Of a DNA stretch of 64,000 nucleotides, positions 8,164 through 16,730 are shown one piece after another. The notes below the pieces were generated by a model that was given only the letters and a program-made list of their open reading frames with translations, was not told the DNA's origin and did not search any database. The position numbers were made by a program, and so were the translations under genes. The stretch is from Colivivens sp963640465. Lineage in GTDB: Bacteria > Bacteroidota > Bacteroidia > Bacteroidales > Bacteroidaceae. Location: positions 50,127-114,126 of the forward strand of contig CAVHYP010000001.1 of NCBI GenBank assembly GCA_963640465.1, read 5' to 3'. Numbering within the stretch: the first letter of the stretch is position 1; each line of letters opens with the position of its first letter.

Positions 8164-9246
8164 TTATTCGATTTTTAGGTTGTCGGTATGCCAGGTGGCA
8201 TAGTTCCCGTTTTTGTCGGTATAAATGAAGTAGGCTTTCAGTTCCGGATGTTTCTCCAGTACTTTCTTTGCCTTCTCTATTCCGAGCACCATGAAGGCGG
8301 TGGCATAGGCATCGGCTGTGGCGCAGTCGCTGGCAAGGACTGTGGCTGACAGCAGGCTGTGCTGTATCGGGTAGCCGGTGCGTGGGTCGATGGTGTGTGC
8401 ATAGCGTTTGTTGCCTTTCTCGTAGAAATTGCGGTAGTTGCCTGATGTTGCCATTGCGATGTCGGTGACGTTCAGTACTTCCTCCAGGTTTTTGTTTGTT
8501 CCGGTGGGGTCGGGGTCGGGTTTCACGATTCCGATGTTCCATTTCTCTCCTTTCGGATTGTGTCCGCCCAATTGGATTTCTCCGCCAATCTCCACCATGT
8601 AGTCGTTGATGTTGAGGCTTTCAAGGTAATTGCTCACAACGTCCACTCCGTAGCCTTTGGCAATGGCACTGAAGTCGAGCATCATTGCTGTGTCGGCTTT
8701 CACAATCTGGTTGTCCTCGAGTTTTACTCGGGTGAAGTCCACGTGTTTCTTTATCTCCTGGATGAGCGAGTCGCTTACGTTTTCTTTGTTCTTGAATCCG
8801 AATCCCCATGCATTGACCAGTGGTGCCACTGTCACGTCGAATGCTCCGTCGGTGTTCTCTGATATTTCCTTGGCGAGGGTGAACACTGTGCGCACCATCG
8901 GGTCGGTGTCGGTGCTACGGTTGTCGTTGATTTTCGCAAGGGTAGAGTTGTTGTTGAATGTGGAGAGTGAGTTGTCCACATCTTTCAATACGGAGTCAAT
9001 CTTTGTCTGTATGTCTTCTCCGTAGTGGTAGGTGATGTGGTAATAGGTGCCGAACACGTTGCCTTCACACGTTATGTAGTCGGGGTCGGCTTGCTTGCCT
9101 TGTTTCTTGTTCTCTGTGGCGATGTATATGGTGCCAGCAATCAGGAGCAGAAGCAGCACGATGTGTTGCCACTTCAATTTGTGGCGTTCTGCCTTTTGGT
9201 CCAACTGCTTGTTGAGTTTGTCGTTGAGTTTACTGAACATGCTCAT
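8164..9246 (-). CDS. apbE: FAD:protein FMN transferase
   Basis: ApbE attaches FMN covalently to threonines of membrane redox proteins such as NqrB/NqrC and RnfD/RnfG. The 360-residue protein has an N-terminal basic region and a membrane anchor (HIVLLLLLIAGTIYIA, about 28-43). The ApbE domain shows FGTYYHITYH, GAFDVTVAPLVNAWGFG, the DFSAIAKGYGVD motif, the GG(E) turn VEIGGEIQ and HTIDPRTGYP, all hallmarks. It most likely works on the outer face of the cytoplasmic membrane. Target flavoproteins are not in this window. Confidence 0.95.
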   Translation of the reverse strand: MSMFSKLNDKLNKQLDQKAERHKLKWQHIVLLLLLIAGTIYIATENKKQGKQADPDYITCEGNVFGTYYHITYHYGEDIQTKIDSVLKDVDNSLSTFNNNSTLAKINDNRSTDTDPMVRTVFTLAKEISENTDGAFDVTVAPLVNAWGFGFKNKENVSDSLIQEIKKHVDFTRVKLEDNQIVKADTAMMLDFSAIAKGYGVDVVSNYLESLNINDYMVEIGGEIQLGGHNPKGEKWNIGIVKPDPDPTGTNKNLEEVLNVTDIAMATSGNYRNFYEKGNKRYAHTIDPRTGYPIQHSLLSATVLASDCATADAYATAFMVLGIEKAKKVLEKHPELKAYFIYTDKNGNYATWHTDNLKIE

Positions 9247-9393
9247 AATGTTTCTTTGTATTCTATGTATGTAATTCTAATGTATTTGCTTTCTCTGTTC
9301 AAATTTACTTGCTTCCGTTTCTGAGTATTTGTTTCTCTTCGAATGCAATCTTTCTTCTAACTGTCCTTGTTCTTGTTCTCATTCCTTGGTTTT

Positions 9394-9963
9394 CTATGCC
9401 GAGAGGTGGTCAATCAGCACTTTCATGCCTATCAGTATGAGAATTACTCCTCCGATGAGTTCGGCTGGGAACTTGAATTTCTTGCCGAGTGAAACTCCAA
9501 TCACGTTGCCCACGATTGACATCACTGTGGAGCAGATGCCGATGGTTACGATGGGGGAGAGGATGTCGGCAAATGTGGTCATCTCCATGCAGGTGAATGA
9601 AATTCCGACGGAGAGGGCGTCGATGCTTGTGGCGAATGACATCAGCAGTATCACTGACAGTCGGGTGGGGTCGAACTCCTTCTGTTCTTCTTTCTTGAAC
9701 TGGTCGACTATCATCTTCACTCCGATGAATGTCAGCAGTGCGAATGCAATCCAGTGGTCGACTGGGTTGATGTAGCTCTTGAAGTTGATGGAGCACAGCC
9801 AGCCTATCAGTGGCATCATTGCCTGGAACAGTCCGAACAGCACTGCCATCAGTGTCATCGACTTGATGTCGTATCTTTTCAGTATCAGTCCTGAGGCGAA
9901 GTTTACACTGAAGCAGTCCATTGCTAGTGCCAGTCCCAGAAGTATCTGTCCTATTAGTGTCAT
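9394..9963 (-). CDS. mntP: manganese efflux pump MntP
   Basis: A 189-residue, six-helix membrane protein exporting Mn2+. The two half-repeats typical of MntP are visible: LALAMDCFSVNFASG in the first and FATSIDALSVGISF in the second, each with the conserved acidic residue within the membrane (the Asp of AMDCF and of SIDALS). Length is standard. It lies downstream of the DUF6048 gene in the same leftward series. In other bacteria mntP is Mn-riboswitch controlled; I see no such element in the 121-base spacer upstream. Confidence 0.94.
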   Translation of the reverse strand: MTLIGQILLGLALAMDCFSVNFASGLILKRYDIKSMTLMAVLFGLFQAMMPLIGWLCSINFKSYINPVDHWIAFALLTFIGVKMIVDQFKKEEQKEFDPTRLSVILLMSFATSIDALSVGISFTCMEMTTFADILSPIVTIGICSTVMSIVGNVIGVSLGKKFKFPAELIGGVILILIGMKVLIDHLSA

Positions 9964-10084
9964 AATCCGTGTCCTTTTTATTTGTCAGCTTGCGATCTTT
10001 TCCTTGCGATCTTTGCTGTCATTCTTTCTTTGTCAGTTTCCGCTAGCTTTCCGTTCTTGCGTTGATGTCGGTCTTTGCTTTCCG

Positions 10085-11023
10085 TCAGCTTTTGTCTTTT
10101 GTTTTCTTCTTTCCCCAGTTCAGGTCGAAGATGAGGTTGTATGTGCCTCCCCAGCACGACTCGTTGACTGTTGTCCCGTATCCTGGGACGTAATATGGCT
10201 GTGCATATATTTCCTGTCCGATTTTCAGCGGTTTCTTGTATCTCACGCTCCATCCCATGTGGAATTTGCTCCATATCTTCACCTGTACTCCAAACACTAT
10301 CTCAGCCCAGTGGCTTGTGCTTTTCATTCCTTTGTAGCGGAAGGGTGCGGTGCCATGCCATATGGGGTCAGTCATGTCGGGTCCGCTCATGTCGTAGGTG
10401 AACGAGGTGAATCCGTATCTCAGTCCTACGTAGAGGCGGTTGTCCTGCCATTTGTCCTTCAGTACGTTATAGTCGATTCCTATTCTGAAGTAGGGCGCTG
10501 CTGTCTTGTAGGATATGTCGGTGTTGTCGTCGGTGGTCTCGCATTTGGTGTAGCCTGCTTCGAACACAGGGAAATATGTGTTCTTGAGGTTCAGCCTCAG
10601 TGCTCCTTCTGCATTGCCGTAGTCGGAGAAGGCATACATCACTGGTCCGAATATGTCGGCTGACAGGGTGAAGCCTTTGAACCATTTCATCTCTTTCTGC
10701 CCGAGTATGTCGTCCACATATTTTGAAGGACGTATGGTGTCGGTGGCTGACGTTGGGATAGTGTCCTCTTCGATGGTTATCTTGAAGGGGTGGATTAAAT
10801 CGGGCACCTCGATTGAGTCGAGGGGGATGGGCAATGCCACGCTGATGGGTTCGTCTGGCGATGTCACGCTGTCGGATGCGTCTGGCGATGTCTCGTAGTC
10901 TTGCTGTGCTGACATGTGGCACGTACCGGACATCAGCAGCACTACGACTGCAGCTTTACTGGGCAATGCCATGGTTGCAGCTTTGTCCAGCATCTTCTGT
11001 GCTGTCTTACTGAGCAACTCCAT
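10085..11023 (-). CDS. DUF6048 family envelope protein
   Basis: A roughly 312-residue protein resembling the Bacteroidetes DUF6048 family: a signal peptide (MALPSKAAVVVLLMSGTCHMSA), a proline/serine/aspartate-rich linker (DYETSPDASDSVTSPDEP), then a beta-rich barrel-like domain in which alternate residues are hydrophobic and aromatic residues are frequent (FTLSADIFGPVMYAFSDYG, NRLYVGLRYGFTSFTYD). This suggests an outer-membrane or periplasmic protein. Possible starts are 11062, 11023 and 10993; the last two shorten the overlap with the preceding DUF6452 gene. Genes of these two families are usual neighbours, so they probably act together. Function unknown. Confidence 0.72.
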   Translation of the reverse strand: MELLSKTAQKMLDKAATMALPSKAAVVVLLMSGTCHMSAQQDYETSPDASDSVTSPDEPISVALPIPLDSIEVPDLIHPFKITIEEDTIPTSATDTIRPSKYVDDILGQKEMKWFKGFTLSADIFGPVMYAFSDYGNAEGALRLNLKNTYFPVFEAGYTKCETTDDNTDISYKTAAPYFRIGIDYNVLKDKWQDNRLYVGLRYGFTSFTYDMSGPDMTDPIWHGTAPFRYKGMKSTSHWAEIVFGVQVKIWSKFHMGWSVRYKKPLKIGQEIYAQPYYVPGYGTTVNESCWGGTYNLIFDLNWGKKKTKDKS

Positions 11024-11609
11024 TGAAGTAGATCTTGATGTTTTCATTGCCTTCGTAGTCAACTGTAGGGTTTACTATTTCTATGTGGTCGATGGCTGCA
11101 TCGGTGGTTTTCACTGAGATGAGCCTGTGGAAGTAGTGGCTGCCGCATTCGGGCAGTTCCACATAGGAATAGGGTTCGTGTTCTATGACGACGGTGTCTT
11201 TCCGCGAGATGCTGTTGTAGTCGAACACCAGTGTGTCTGTCTTGCTGAAATATGCCATCGGCACTTGTATGTTCGATCGTGTGGCACTTTTGTTCACCAG
11301 CACTGTGTCGTTTCTCACTGTCGACTGGCTCATGGTGTAGCCCTGGCTGATGAGCGAGGTGCTCATGCTGTCGAGTGTTAGGGTCTGATAGCCCAGTTTC
11401 CGGTAGGTGTACACTTGTTTGTAGCCTGGCAGCAGTGTCTTTACGGAGAATGTGTCGGTGTAGGTGATGGCATTGCCTTCGCTGTCGTAGAAGTGGTAGT
11501 TGCACAACACTTCCGTGCTCATCGGACAGTTGCTCGACGAGCATGCGGCAATTGCAATGGTGATGGCTGCGACTGCTGCTGCGTACAGTGTGGCATGCTT
11601 TGCTTTCAT
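11007..11609 (-). CDS. DUF6452 family lipoprotein
   Basis: A 200-residue lipoprotein with signal peptide YAAAVAAITIAIAAC (lipid cysteine at residue 23) and a beta-rich mature domain (TEVLCNYHFYDSEGN, DTLVFDYNSISRKDT, ELPECGSHYFHRLIS). It matches the DUF6452 pattern by length, by the Cys near the mature N-terminus and by its position directly upstream of a DUF6048 gene. The 3' end overlaps that gene. The start at MKAKHATLYAAAV gives a normal signal peptide. Function unknown. Confidence 0.75.
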   Translation of the reverse strand: MKAKHATLYAAAVAAITIAIAACSSSNCPMSTEVLCNYHFYDSEGNAITYTDTFSVKTLLPGYKQVYTYRKLGYQTLTLDSMSTSLISQGYTMSQSTVRNDTVLVNKSATRSNIQVPMAYFSKTDTLVFDYNSISRKDTVVIEHEPYSYVELPECGSHYFHRLISVKTTDAAIDHIEIVNPTVDYEGNENIKIYFNGVAQ

Positions 11610-11631
11610 TCTTTTCAGTTTGTATTTCTTT

Positions 11632-12591
11632 TCAGATTGTCTTTTCTATGTGGTATTTGTTTCTTTCTGTTGAGTTGCGGCTGATCATATCGCCCAGGAA
11701 TCCTGCGAGGAACAGCTGTGTGCCGATGAGCATGGTGGTGAGCGAGATGTAGAAGTACGGGTTTTCGGTCACGAGTCCGGGGTTGTCGCCGTTGGAAAGT
11801 GCTATGAGCTTGTAGGCTCCCACCACGATGGCTGATATGAGTCCGAGGAAGAACATGATGCTGCCGAAGAATCCGAACACGTGCATCGGTTTCTGTCCGA
11901 AGGTGCTGATGAACCACAGTGAGATGAGGTCGAGATAACCGTTCACAAACCGGTTCCATCCCATGAACTTCGACACTCCGTGCTGGCGTGCTTGGTGGTG
12001 CACTTTCTTTTCTCCTATCTTTGAGAATCCTGCGTTCTTGGCGAGGTAGGGGATGTAGCGGTGCATCTCGCCATACACTTCGATGCTCTTCACCACTTCT
12101 TTCCTGTAGGCTTTAAGTCCGCAGTTGAAGTCGTGCAGGTTGTGGATGCCCGACACTTTCCTAGCGGTGGCATTGAACAGTTTCGTAGGTATGGTTTTCG
12201 AGAGGGGGTCGCCCTGGCTGCGGTTTATCTTGAATCCGCTCACAAGGTCGTATCCGTCTTCCTTTATCATGCGGTAGAGCTCGGGTATTTCGTCGGGGCT
12301 GTCCTGCAGGTCTGCGTCCATGGTTATGACCACATCGCCCTCGGCACGCTCGAATCCGCAGTAGAGTGCGGGGCTCTTGCCGTAGTTTCTGCGGAACTTG
12401 ATGCCGTGGACTTCGGGGAATTCCTTCGACAAGCCTTCAATCACGTCCCAAGAGTGGTCGGTTGAGCCGTCATTACAGAAGATGATTTCATACGAGAACT
12501 TGTTTTCGTCCATCACGCGCTTTATCCATGCGTGGAGCTCTGCAATTGATTCCTGTTCGTTGAACAGTGGAACGACTACTGATATATCCAT
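11632..12591 (-). CDS. GT2 family glycosyltransferase (polyprenyl-phosphate sugar transferase type)
   Basis: A 319-residue GT-A glycosyltransferase that probably moves a sugar from a nucleotide donor to undecaprenyl phosphate on the inner membrane. The N-terminal domain carries VVPLFNEQESI, FCNDGSTD and the metal-binding DADLQDSPDEIP (GtrB/dolichol-phosphate-mannose synthase type). Two C-terminal transmembrane helices (about 232-258 and 270-300) are visible, as in GtrB. It starts 7 bases after the DUF4199 gene, in one operon with it. The sugar cannot be named. Confidence 0.9.
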   Translation of the reverse strand: MDISVVVPLFNEQESIAELHAWIKRVMDENKFSYEIIFCNDGSTDHSWDVIEGLSKEFPEVHGIKFRRNYGKSPALYCGFERAEGDVVITMDADLQDSPDEIPELYRMIKEDGYDLVSGFKINRSQGDPLSKTIPTKLFNATARKVSGIHNLHDFNCGLKAYRKEVVKSIEVYGEMHRYIPYLAKNAGFSKIGEKKVHHQARQHGVSKFMGWNRFVNGYLDLISLWFISTFGQKPMHVFGFFGSIMFFLGLISAIVVGAYKLIALSNGDNPGLVTENPYFYISLTTMLIGTQLFLAGFLGDMISRNSTERNKYHIEKTI

Positions 12592-12598
12592 ATTGTCT

Positions 12599-13192
12599 TT
12601 ATTGTTTTTTTGCTAACATTTGGTCCATCTTCGCTTTTATGTCGGTGCATTTCCGGTGTGCCATGATTGCCACCGGGACTGAGAGGATGATTGAATAGAG
12701 AATGTTGTTGGCAAACATGTTGAGAGCTAGTTCCACTGGTGATAGTCCTGCAACGGCGGTCATCTCTGCCTTGATTTGCTCCAGCATGTCGGTTGCGCCA
12801 ATCATCCGGTATTGTTCTGCCATTTCCCGACTTGTGAAAATGGTCCGCACATAGTCCATTAGTCTGCCTTCGTCGAAGAAATTGAAGTAGATGAACTGTG
12901 ACACTCCTGTCAGCAGACTTGCATAGATGAGCATGAAGTAGGCGAATGCCCATGCCATGCCCCACGACACCCTGTCGCCCGGCACTCTCAAGTGTTGCTT
13001 GTATCTCCATGCGCAGTAGACGGGCATGGCTATGTCCACTCCCAGGAGAAATATCCCTGCCATCATCATCATGGTATTGCCGGTCACCATTCCTTCGGAA
13101 AATGCAACGAAGGTGGCGCTCCAGGTCAGTCCGATGAATGTACCGTATTCGGTGCTGAAATCTCTTGTTGTTTTGTATAATTCAAAGTCCAT
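12599..13192 (-). CDS. DUF4199 family membrane protein
   Basis: A 197-residue protein with four predicted helices (for example TWSATFVAFSEGMVTG, MMMMAGIFLLGVDIAMPVY, WAFAYFMLIYASLL, ILYSIILSVPVAIMA), the arrangement of DUF4199 proteins in Bacteroidetes, which usually stand directly before a GT2 gene as here. Function unknown; the tight link to a lipid-linked sugar transferase suggests a role in envelope glycan assembly. First gene of the leftward operon, with a strong promoter 59 bases upstream. Confidence 0.8.
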   Translation of the reverse strand: MDFELYKTTRDFSTEYGTFIGLTWSATFVAFSEGMVTGNTMMMMAGIFLLGVDIAMPVYCAWRYKQHLRVPGDRVSWGMAWAFAYFMLIYASLLTGVSQFIYFNFFDEGRLMDYVRTIFTSREMAEQYRMIGATDMLEQIKAEMTAVAGLSPVELALNMFANNILYSIILSVPVAIMAHRKCTDIKAKMDQMLAKKQ

Positions 13193-13250
13193 TTGTTCTC
13201 TTTTTCTGCCTCTTTGGAAGTCTTTCCTGTTGGGGTGCTAAAATACATTG

Positions 13251-13282
13251 CAAAGTTAACACTTTCGAATCAAAGTAGCAAA
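13251..13282 (-). promoter_or_regulatory. promoter of the DUF4199-GT2 operon
   Basis: On the minus strand TTTG (13282-13279), a 20-base spacer, then TAACTTTG (13258-13251). The predicted leader before the DUF4199 start at 13192 is about 50 bases. Confidence 0.85.
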
Positions 13283-13380
13283 TAAAAATGAATAAAACTC
13301 TGTCTGATGTCCCATTTTAACTTAAATCGTGGGTCTGCGTTTAAGGTCGGGGCGAATTTAGACCAGGGCTTCATTTTTTT

Positions 13381-13438
13381 TTCTCTGACTAGGAAAAACT
13401 TTTTCTCTGACCAGGGAAAAACTTTTCTCTGACAGGAA
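13381..13438. repeat. 22-base-period palindromic repeat, three copies (locus 1)
   Basis: Three copies of a 14-16 base near-palindrome related to TTCTCTGACCAGGGAA begin at 13381, 13403 and 13425, spaced exactly 22 bases. The spacer runs 13193-13492 and holds nothing else apart from the promoter at its left end. The same repeat recurs at 28109 and 32962. Confidence 0.85.
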
Positions 13439-13492
13439 AACAAAATTTGCCTTGTTTTTTTCCTTAGGGGAGAATTTAGGTGAGGTTTCAAC

Positions 13493-16012
13493 TTATTTCC
13501 CCTTCACGTCCACTTTGCACGGACTTTCGTCCATGAAGAGGTAGGAGGGCTGGTAGCCGCCGGCATCGACCACGATTTTCTCGAACACGATGGCGGGGTC
13601 GTGGGGGCTGACGGTGAGGGTGTGATCTTCTCTGTCGGTAGGGTTGAGCGTCACTGTGCTTTCCACTACGCGGCGTGCCACGGTGGGATAGTAGACTGAA
13701 TAAATGTTCTCGGGCTTCTCGTTGAGGTTGTGGTTGAAGTTTACGGTTTCTGCTTTGCTGCCGTCGAGGCTGACGCTGTATGTCATTCCGCCTTTGTTGA
13801 GATAGTCGAGGGTGGACTTCACCACGACGTGGATTTTCAGCGGATTCTTCACTCCGCCTGGCGTGCGGAAACGGTAGGTGATGCTTGCGCCTTCTACGGG
13901 CTTGGTGTAGGGCATGAGGGTCATGGCGCTGCGTGTGCGTCCCATGTCGGCTATGACGGTCCATTTGGCTTCTGTGGCGTTGTTTGCGGTGTAGTAGTGC
14001 TCTGTTTCCATTGCAATGACTCCGTTAGCTTGGGTGAAGATGTAGCCGCCTTCAGTTGGGTTCTCAATGCGCTTTACGTCGGGTATGCGGTCGGCTGGGA
14101 AATTGTCGTTCCATGAGGTGTAGCCGATGTGTTTCTGTGTCATCATGCCGTTCCATTTGCCCCCTGTCATCTTGAGGTTGTAGTCGGCACAGAGTGTTGA
14201 GTCGCGGCGGAATGTTTGCTCCACAAGGTCTGCCCACTGGTTGCAGTCGGGATTGCCTTCGCTGAAGAGTTTGTGGTTCATTGCCTGTGCGTAGTACATT
14301 TGATGTATGTTGCCCATTGCCTGGATGGGGAAGAGAATGATTTGCCGGTAGGCATCGCGCTGGCTTTCGTCGAGTGTGAGGTATTGGCGCAGTGCGTCGC
14401 GCTCGAGTGTGGTGTATTCGTCGACCACTTGCTTCCATTCTCCGGTGTTGATGCTGTAGGTGGTTGCATCCATCATCTCGGCTGTGCAGCGTCCGTTGTA
14501 CTTGCTGACGAGGTTGAGCAGGCGTGCTGCTTCGGCTGCCTGGGTTTTGCCAAACTGCTGGCGGCAGAAGTCGAGGGTGTGGCAGGTGATGTGGCTGGCG
14601 TCGTATTGGCGCGGACTCCATGCCATGTCCATGAACAGTGAGATGGGGTATTCCATCGGCTTGAGGTCGCCCACATTGAGAATCCACATGCTCTGTATGC
14701 CGTTGTCGTAGGCGAGAGTCAGTTGTTCCCACATGTTCTGCACAGGGGTTACGTTCAGCCATTTCGAGTTGCGCGGTGCGCCCACGTAGTCCACATGGTA
14801 ATAGAGTCCCCATCCGCCTTTGTGCTTGCGCTCCTGGGCGTTTGGCACACGGCGCACATTGCCCCAGTTGTCGTCGCAGAGCAGGAGAATCACGTCGTCG
14901 GGCACTTCCATCCCTTTGTCGTAGTAGTCGAGCACTTCCTTGTAGAGCGCCCAGACCTGGGGTGTTTCGCTGGCTTTCTTGCCTGTAACGTCGGCAATGA
15001 TTTTGCGCTGGTCGCCGATGATTTGCTGCATCAGTCTGGTGTCTGCCTCTTCGCTCATCGCTTCGTCACCGTCGCCTCGCATTCCGATGGTCACGATCTG
15101 CTCGGTTCCTTTTATCCGTTCGATGCCTTCGCGGAAGAACTGTTGCAGACGGTCTTTGTTGGTGGTGTAGTTCCATGCTCCCCATTTGCCCCGGTTGCGT
15201 GCGTATTCCTGGTGGTTGCGTGCCATCGGCTCGTGGTGTGATGTTCCCATCACGATGCCCATGTCGTCGGCTGTCTTCTCGTTGTCGGGGTCGTCGGCAT
15301 GGAACGACCACATCCACATGGCTGGCCACATCATGTTGCCTCTCAGCCGCAGTACGAGTTCGAATACTTGCTGATAGAATCGATGGTCAGCATAGTCGGT
15401 GCCGTAGGTGTTCTTTATCCAGGAGGAGAGGCAAGGCGCTTCGTCGTTGAGGAAAATGCCGCGGTAGGCTACTGCAGGTTCTCCGTCGGTGAACGTTCCT
15501 TTGTTTGCGTAAATCTCTTTGTGGCTTTCCACTGGTACGTCAGCCCAGTAGTACCAGGGCGACACTCCCATCTGTTCCGATAGTTCGTAGATGCCGTAGA
15601 CTGTGCCTCTTCGGTCGCTGCCTGCGATGACGAGCTGTTCGCCTACGATGGTGATTACGAATTTCTCGCGCTTGCCCTTGAGCTGTGACGCATCAAGCAG
15701 TCGGCGCTTCACCAGTCGGTCGATGAGTGCTGAGTGTCCGAGTGTGCCGATGATGATCTGTGCATCGCCGGAGTGGGAGAGTGTGGCTTCTCGACCAGTC
15801 ACCTGCTTGAAGTCTGCCATGAGCGAATGGGCGGCAATGTCGACTGCCTTGAAGTCTGCCTCGTCGGTGGCGATTGTGACTCGCTGCTGGGGATTGAGCA
15901 GAAGGTCGCCTCTGTCGAAGCTGATGAACTGTTCTGCCGCTTCTGCGGTCTGTCCGAGGACGATGGCGACGGTGGCAAGTATCAGGGCCTTGAGAGTGTG
16001 GAACGTTGTCAT
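13493..16012 (-). CDS. GH115 family alpha-glucuronidase
   Basis: An 839-residue secreted enzyme that removes (4-O-methyl-)glucuronic acid side chains from xylan. A signal peptide (LKALILATVAIVLGQTAEA) is followed by an N-terminal alpha/beta domain and the GH115 catalytic barrel: RGIFLNDEAPCLSSW, LRLRGNMMWPAMW, GTSHHEPMARN, TIGMRGDGDEAM and LCDDNWGNVRRVP are strongly conserved GH115 segments. A C-terminal beta domain follows (about 680-839), as in other GH115 proteins. The start at 16012 (MTTFHTLKALIL) gives a clean signal peptide; an ATG at 16042 would add ten residues. It stands alone rather than in a visible polysaccharide utilisation locus. Confidence 0.94.
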   Translation of the reverse strand: MTTFHTLKALILATVAIVLGQTAEAAEQFISFDRGDLLLNPQQRVTIATDEADFKAVDIAAHSLMADFKQVTGREATLSHSGDAQIIIGTLGHSALIDRLVKRRLLDASQLKGKREKFVITIVGEQLVIAGSDRRGTVYGIYELSEQMGVSPWYYWADVPVESHKEIYANKGTFTDGEPAVAYRGIFLNDEAPCLSSWIKNTYGTDYADHRFYQQVFELVLRLRGNMMWPAMWMWSFHADDPDNEKTADDMGIVMGTSHHEPMARNHQEYARNRGKWGAWNYTTNKDRLQQFFREGIERIKGTEQIVTIGMRGDGDEAMSEEADTRLMQQIIGDQRKIIADVTGKKASETPQVWALYKEVLDYYDKGMEVPDDVILLLCDDNWGNVRRVPNAQERKHKGGWGLYYHVDYVGAPRNSKWLNVTPVQNMWEQLTLAYDNGIQSMWILNVGDLKPMEYPISLFMDMAWSPRQYDASHITCHTLDFCRQQFGKTQAAEAARLLNLVSKYNGRCTAEMMDATTYSINTGEWKQVVDEYTTLERDALRQYLTLDESQRDAYRQIILFPIQAMGNIHQMYYAQAMNHKLFSEGNPDCNQWADLVEQTFRRDSTLCADYNLKMTGGKWNGMMTQKHIGYTSWNDNFPADRIPDVKRIENPTEGGYIFTQANGVIAMETEHYYTANNATEAKWTVIADMGRTRSAMTLMPYTKPVEGASITYRFRTPGGVKNPLKIHVVVKSTLDYLNKGGMTYSVSLDGSKAETVNFNHNLNEKPENIYSVYYPTVARRVVESTVTLNPTDREDHTLTVSPHDPAIVFEKIVVDAGGYQPSYLFMDESPCKVDVKGK

Positions 16013-16039
16013 GGTTGTGTGTAGTTTGCAATTTAAGTG

Positions 16040-16047
16040 CAAAGATA
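16040..16047 (-). promoter_or_regulatory. -7 element of the GH115 promoter
   Basis: TATCTTTG on the minus strand, 28 bases before the GH115 start. No TTTG at the usual distance, so the upstream half is weak or activator-dependent. Confidence 0.6.
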
Positions 16048-16304
16048 AATATAATTCTGCAATGGCTTTCGCTTTGATGGTCGTTTGTTGTGTGTTGATG
16101 CTCTCTATGTTTTTTATTTGATATATTTTGATAGATTTTTGACAATTGGCAGTGGAGTGCTCCAGGGGCTTGATGCGTGGTCTTTACGTATCTATTTGTC
16201 TTTCTCCGGAAGATTGCATCGGAATGAAATTTTAGCTCTTTTAACGGATGAGTGTTGCGAGAGCTTAATTTGTTGTTCTATAGCTTGATAGGTGAAAATT
16301 TATA

Positions 16305-16331
16305 TGCACATAATGGGGGGGGGTATGTGCA
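16305..16331. repeat. hairpin with nine-G homopolymer loop
   Basis: TGCACATA (16305-16312) and TATGTGCA (16324-16331) form a perfect 8-base-pair stem; the loop contains nine consecutive G (16315-16323). Confidence 0.85.
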
Positions 16332-16364
16332 ATAATTCGAAAGTATGAGAAAAAATGAGCAGGT

Positions 16365-16399
16365 TTTGTTGTATGGTATAAAAACTTTCTGTACCTTTG
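16365..16399 (+). promoter_or_regulatory. candidate plus-strand promoter upstream of RNA elements
   Basis: TTTG at 16365-16368 and TACCTTTG at 16392-16399. The 23-base spacer is 2 longer than the usual maximum. No protein gene follows on this strand, so it may serve a non-coding transcript. Confidence 0.5.
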
Positions 16400-16439
16400 C
16401 ACCGAAAAATGACATTCTCCTGTGGGTGAGCGGTCAAAT

Positions 16440-16490
16440 CGGTATATGTTTTATAGCATATTAGAAGTATGCTTTCCAACATAAAAACCG
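16440..16490 (+). ncRNA. 51-base three-segment hairpin (candidate RNA element)
   Basis: Three nested pairings: CGGT/ACCG (16440-16443 with 16487-16490), TATGTT/AACATA (16445-16450 with 16478-16483) and AGCATA/TATGCT (16455-16460 with 16468-16473), separated by small internal loops, with a 7-base apical loop. It begins about 40 bases after the candidate promoter. No known family recognised. Confidence 0.45.
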
Positions 16491-16510
16491 AGCAGGGCCT
16501 TTCGGACAAG

Positions 16511-16680
16511 AAAAGTTGATTGTACGGATAAGCAAAGCTGATTGTACGTACTCTCGCGGGCAAGCAGTCCTGTGGATGAACGAGACAAGGTTCACGAGTC
16601 TTGGATGAAATAGAGACGGACTTTACAGTTTGCAGACTGAACCAAGTCTTGGATGAAAACAGGTCTTAGTTGAAACAATG
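16511..16680. repeat. degenerate tract with 22-base words
   Basis: Two clear adjacent 22-base units sharing the core tgattgtacg start at 16511 and 16533. Further right, words such as tcttggatgaaa recur at 16600 and 16648. The tract separates the hairpin element from the structured RNA candidate. Confidence 0.55.
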
Positions 16681-16730
16681 AAGAAGTGAGTTATTGATAA
16701 AAGAATATAGCGTAGGAAACAGATAGAACA

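Noticed and set aside
13270..13491. 73-codon minus-strand frame in the DUF4199/GH115 spacer
   Set aside because: Built from the palindromic repeats; no family resemblance.
16300..16563. 87-codon minus-strand frame in the RNA-rich spacer
   Set aside because: Crosses the G-tract hairpin and the hairpin element; no family resemblance or promoter.
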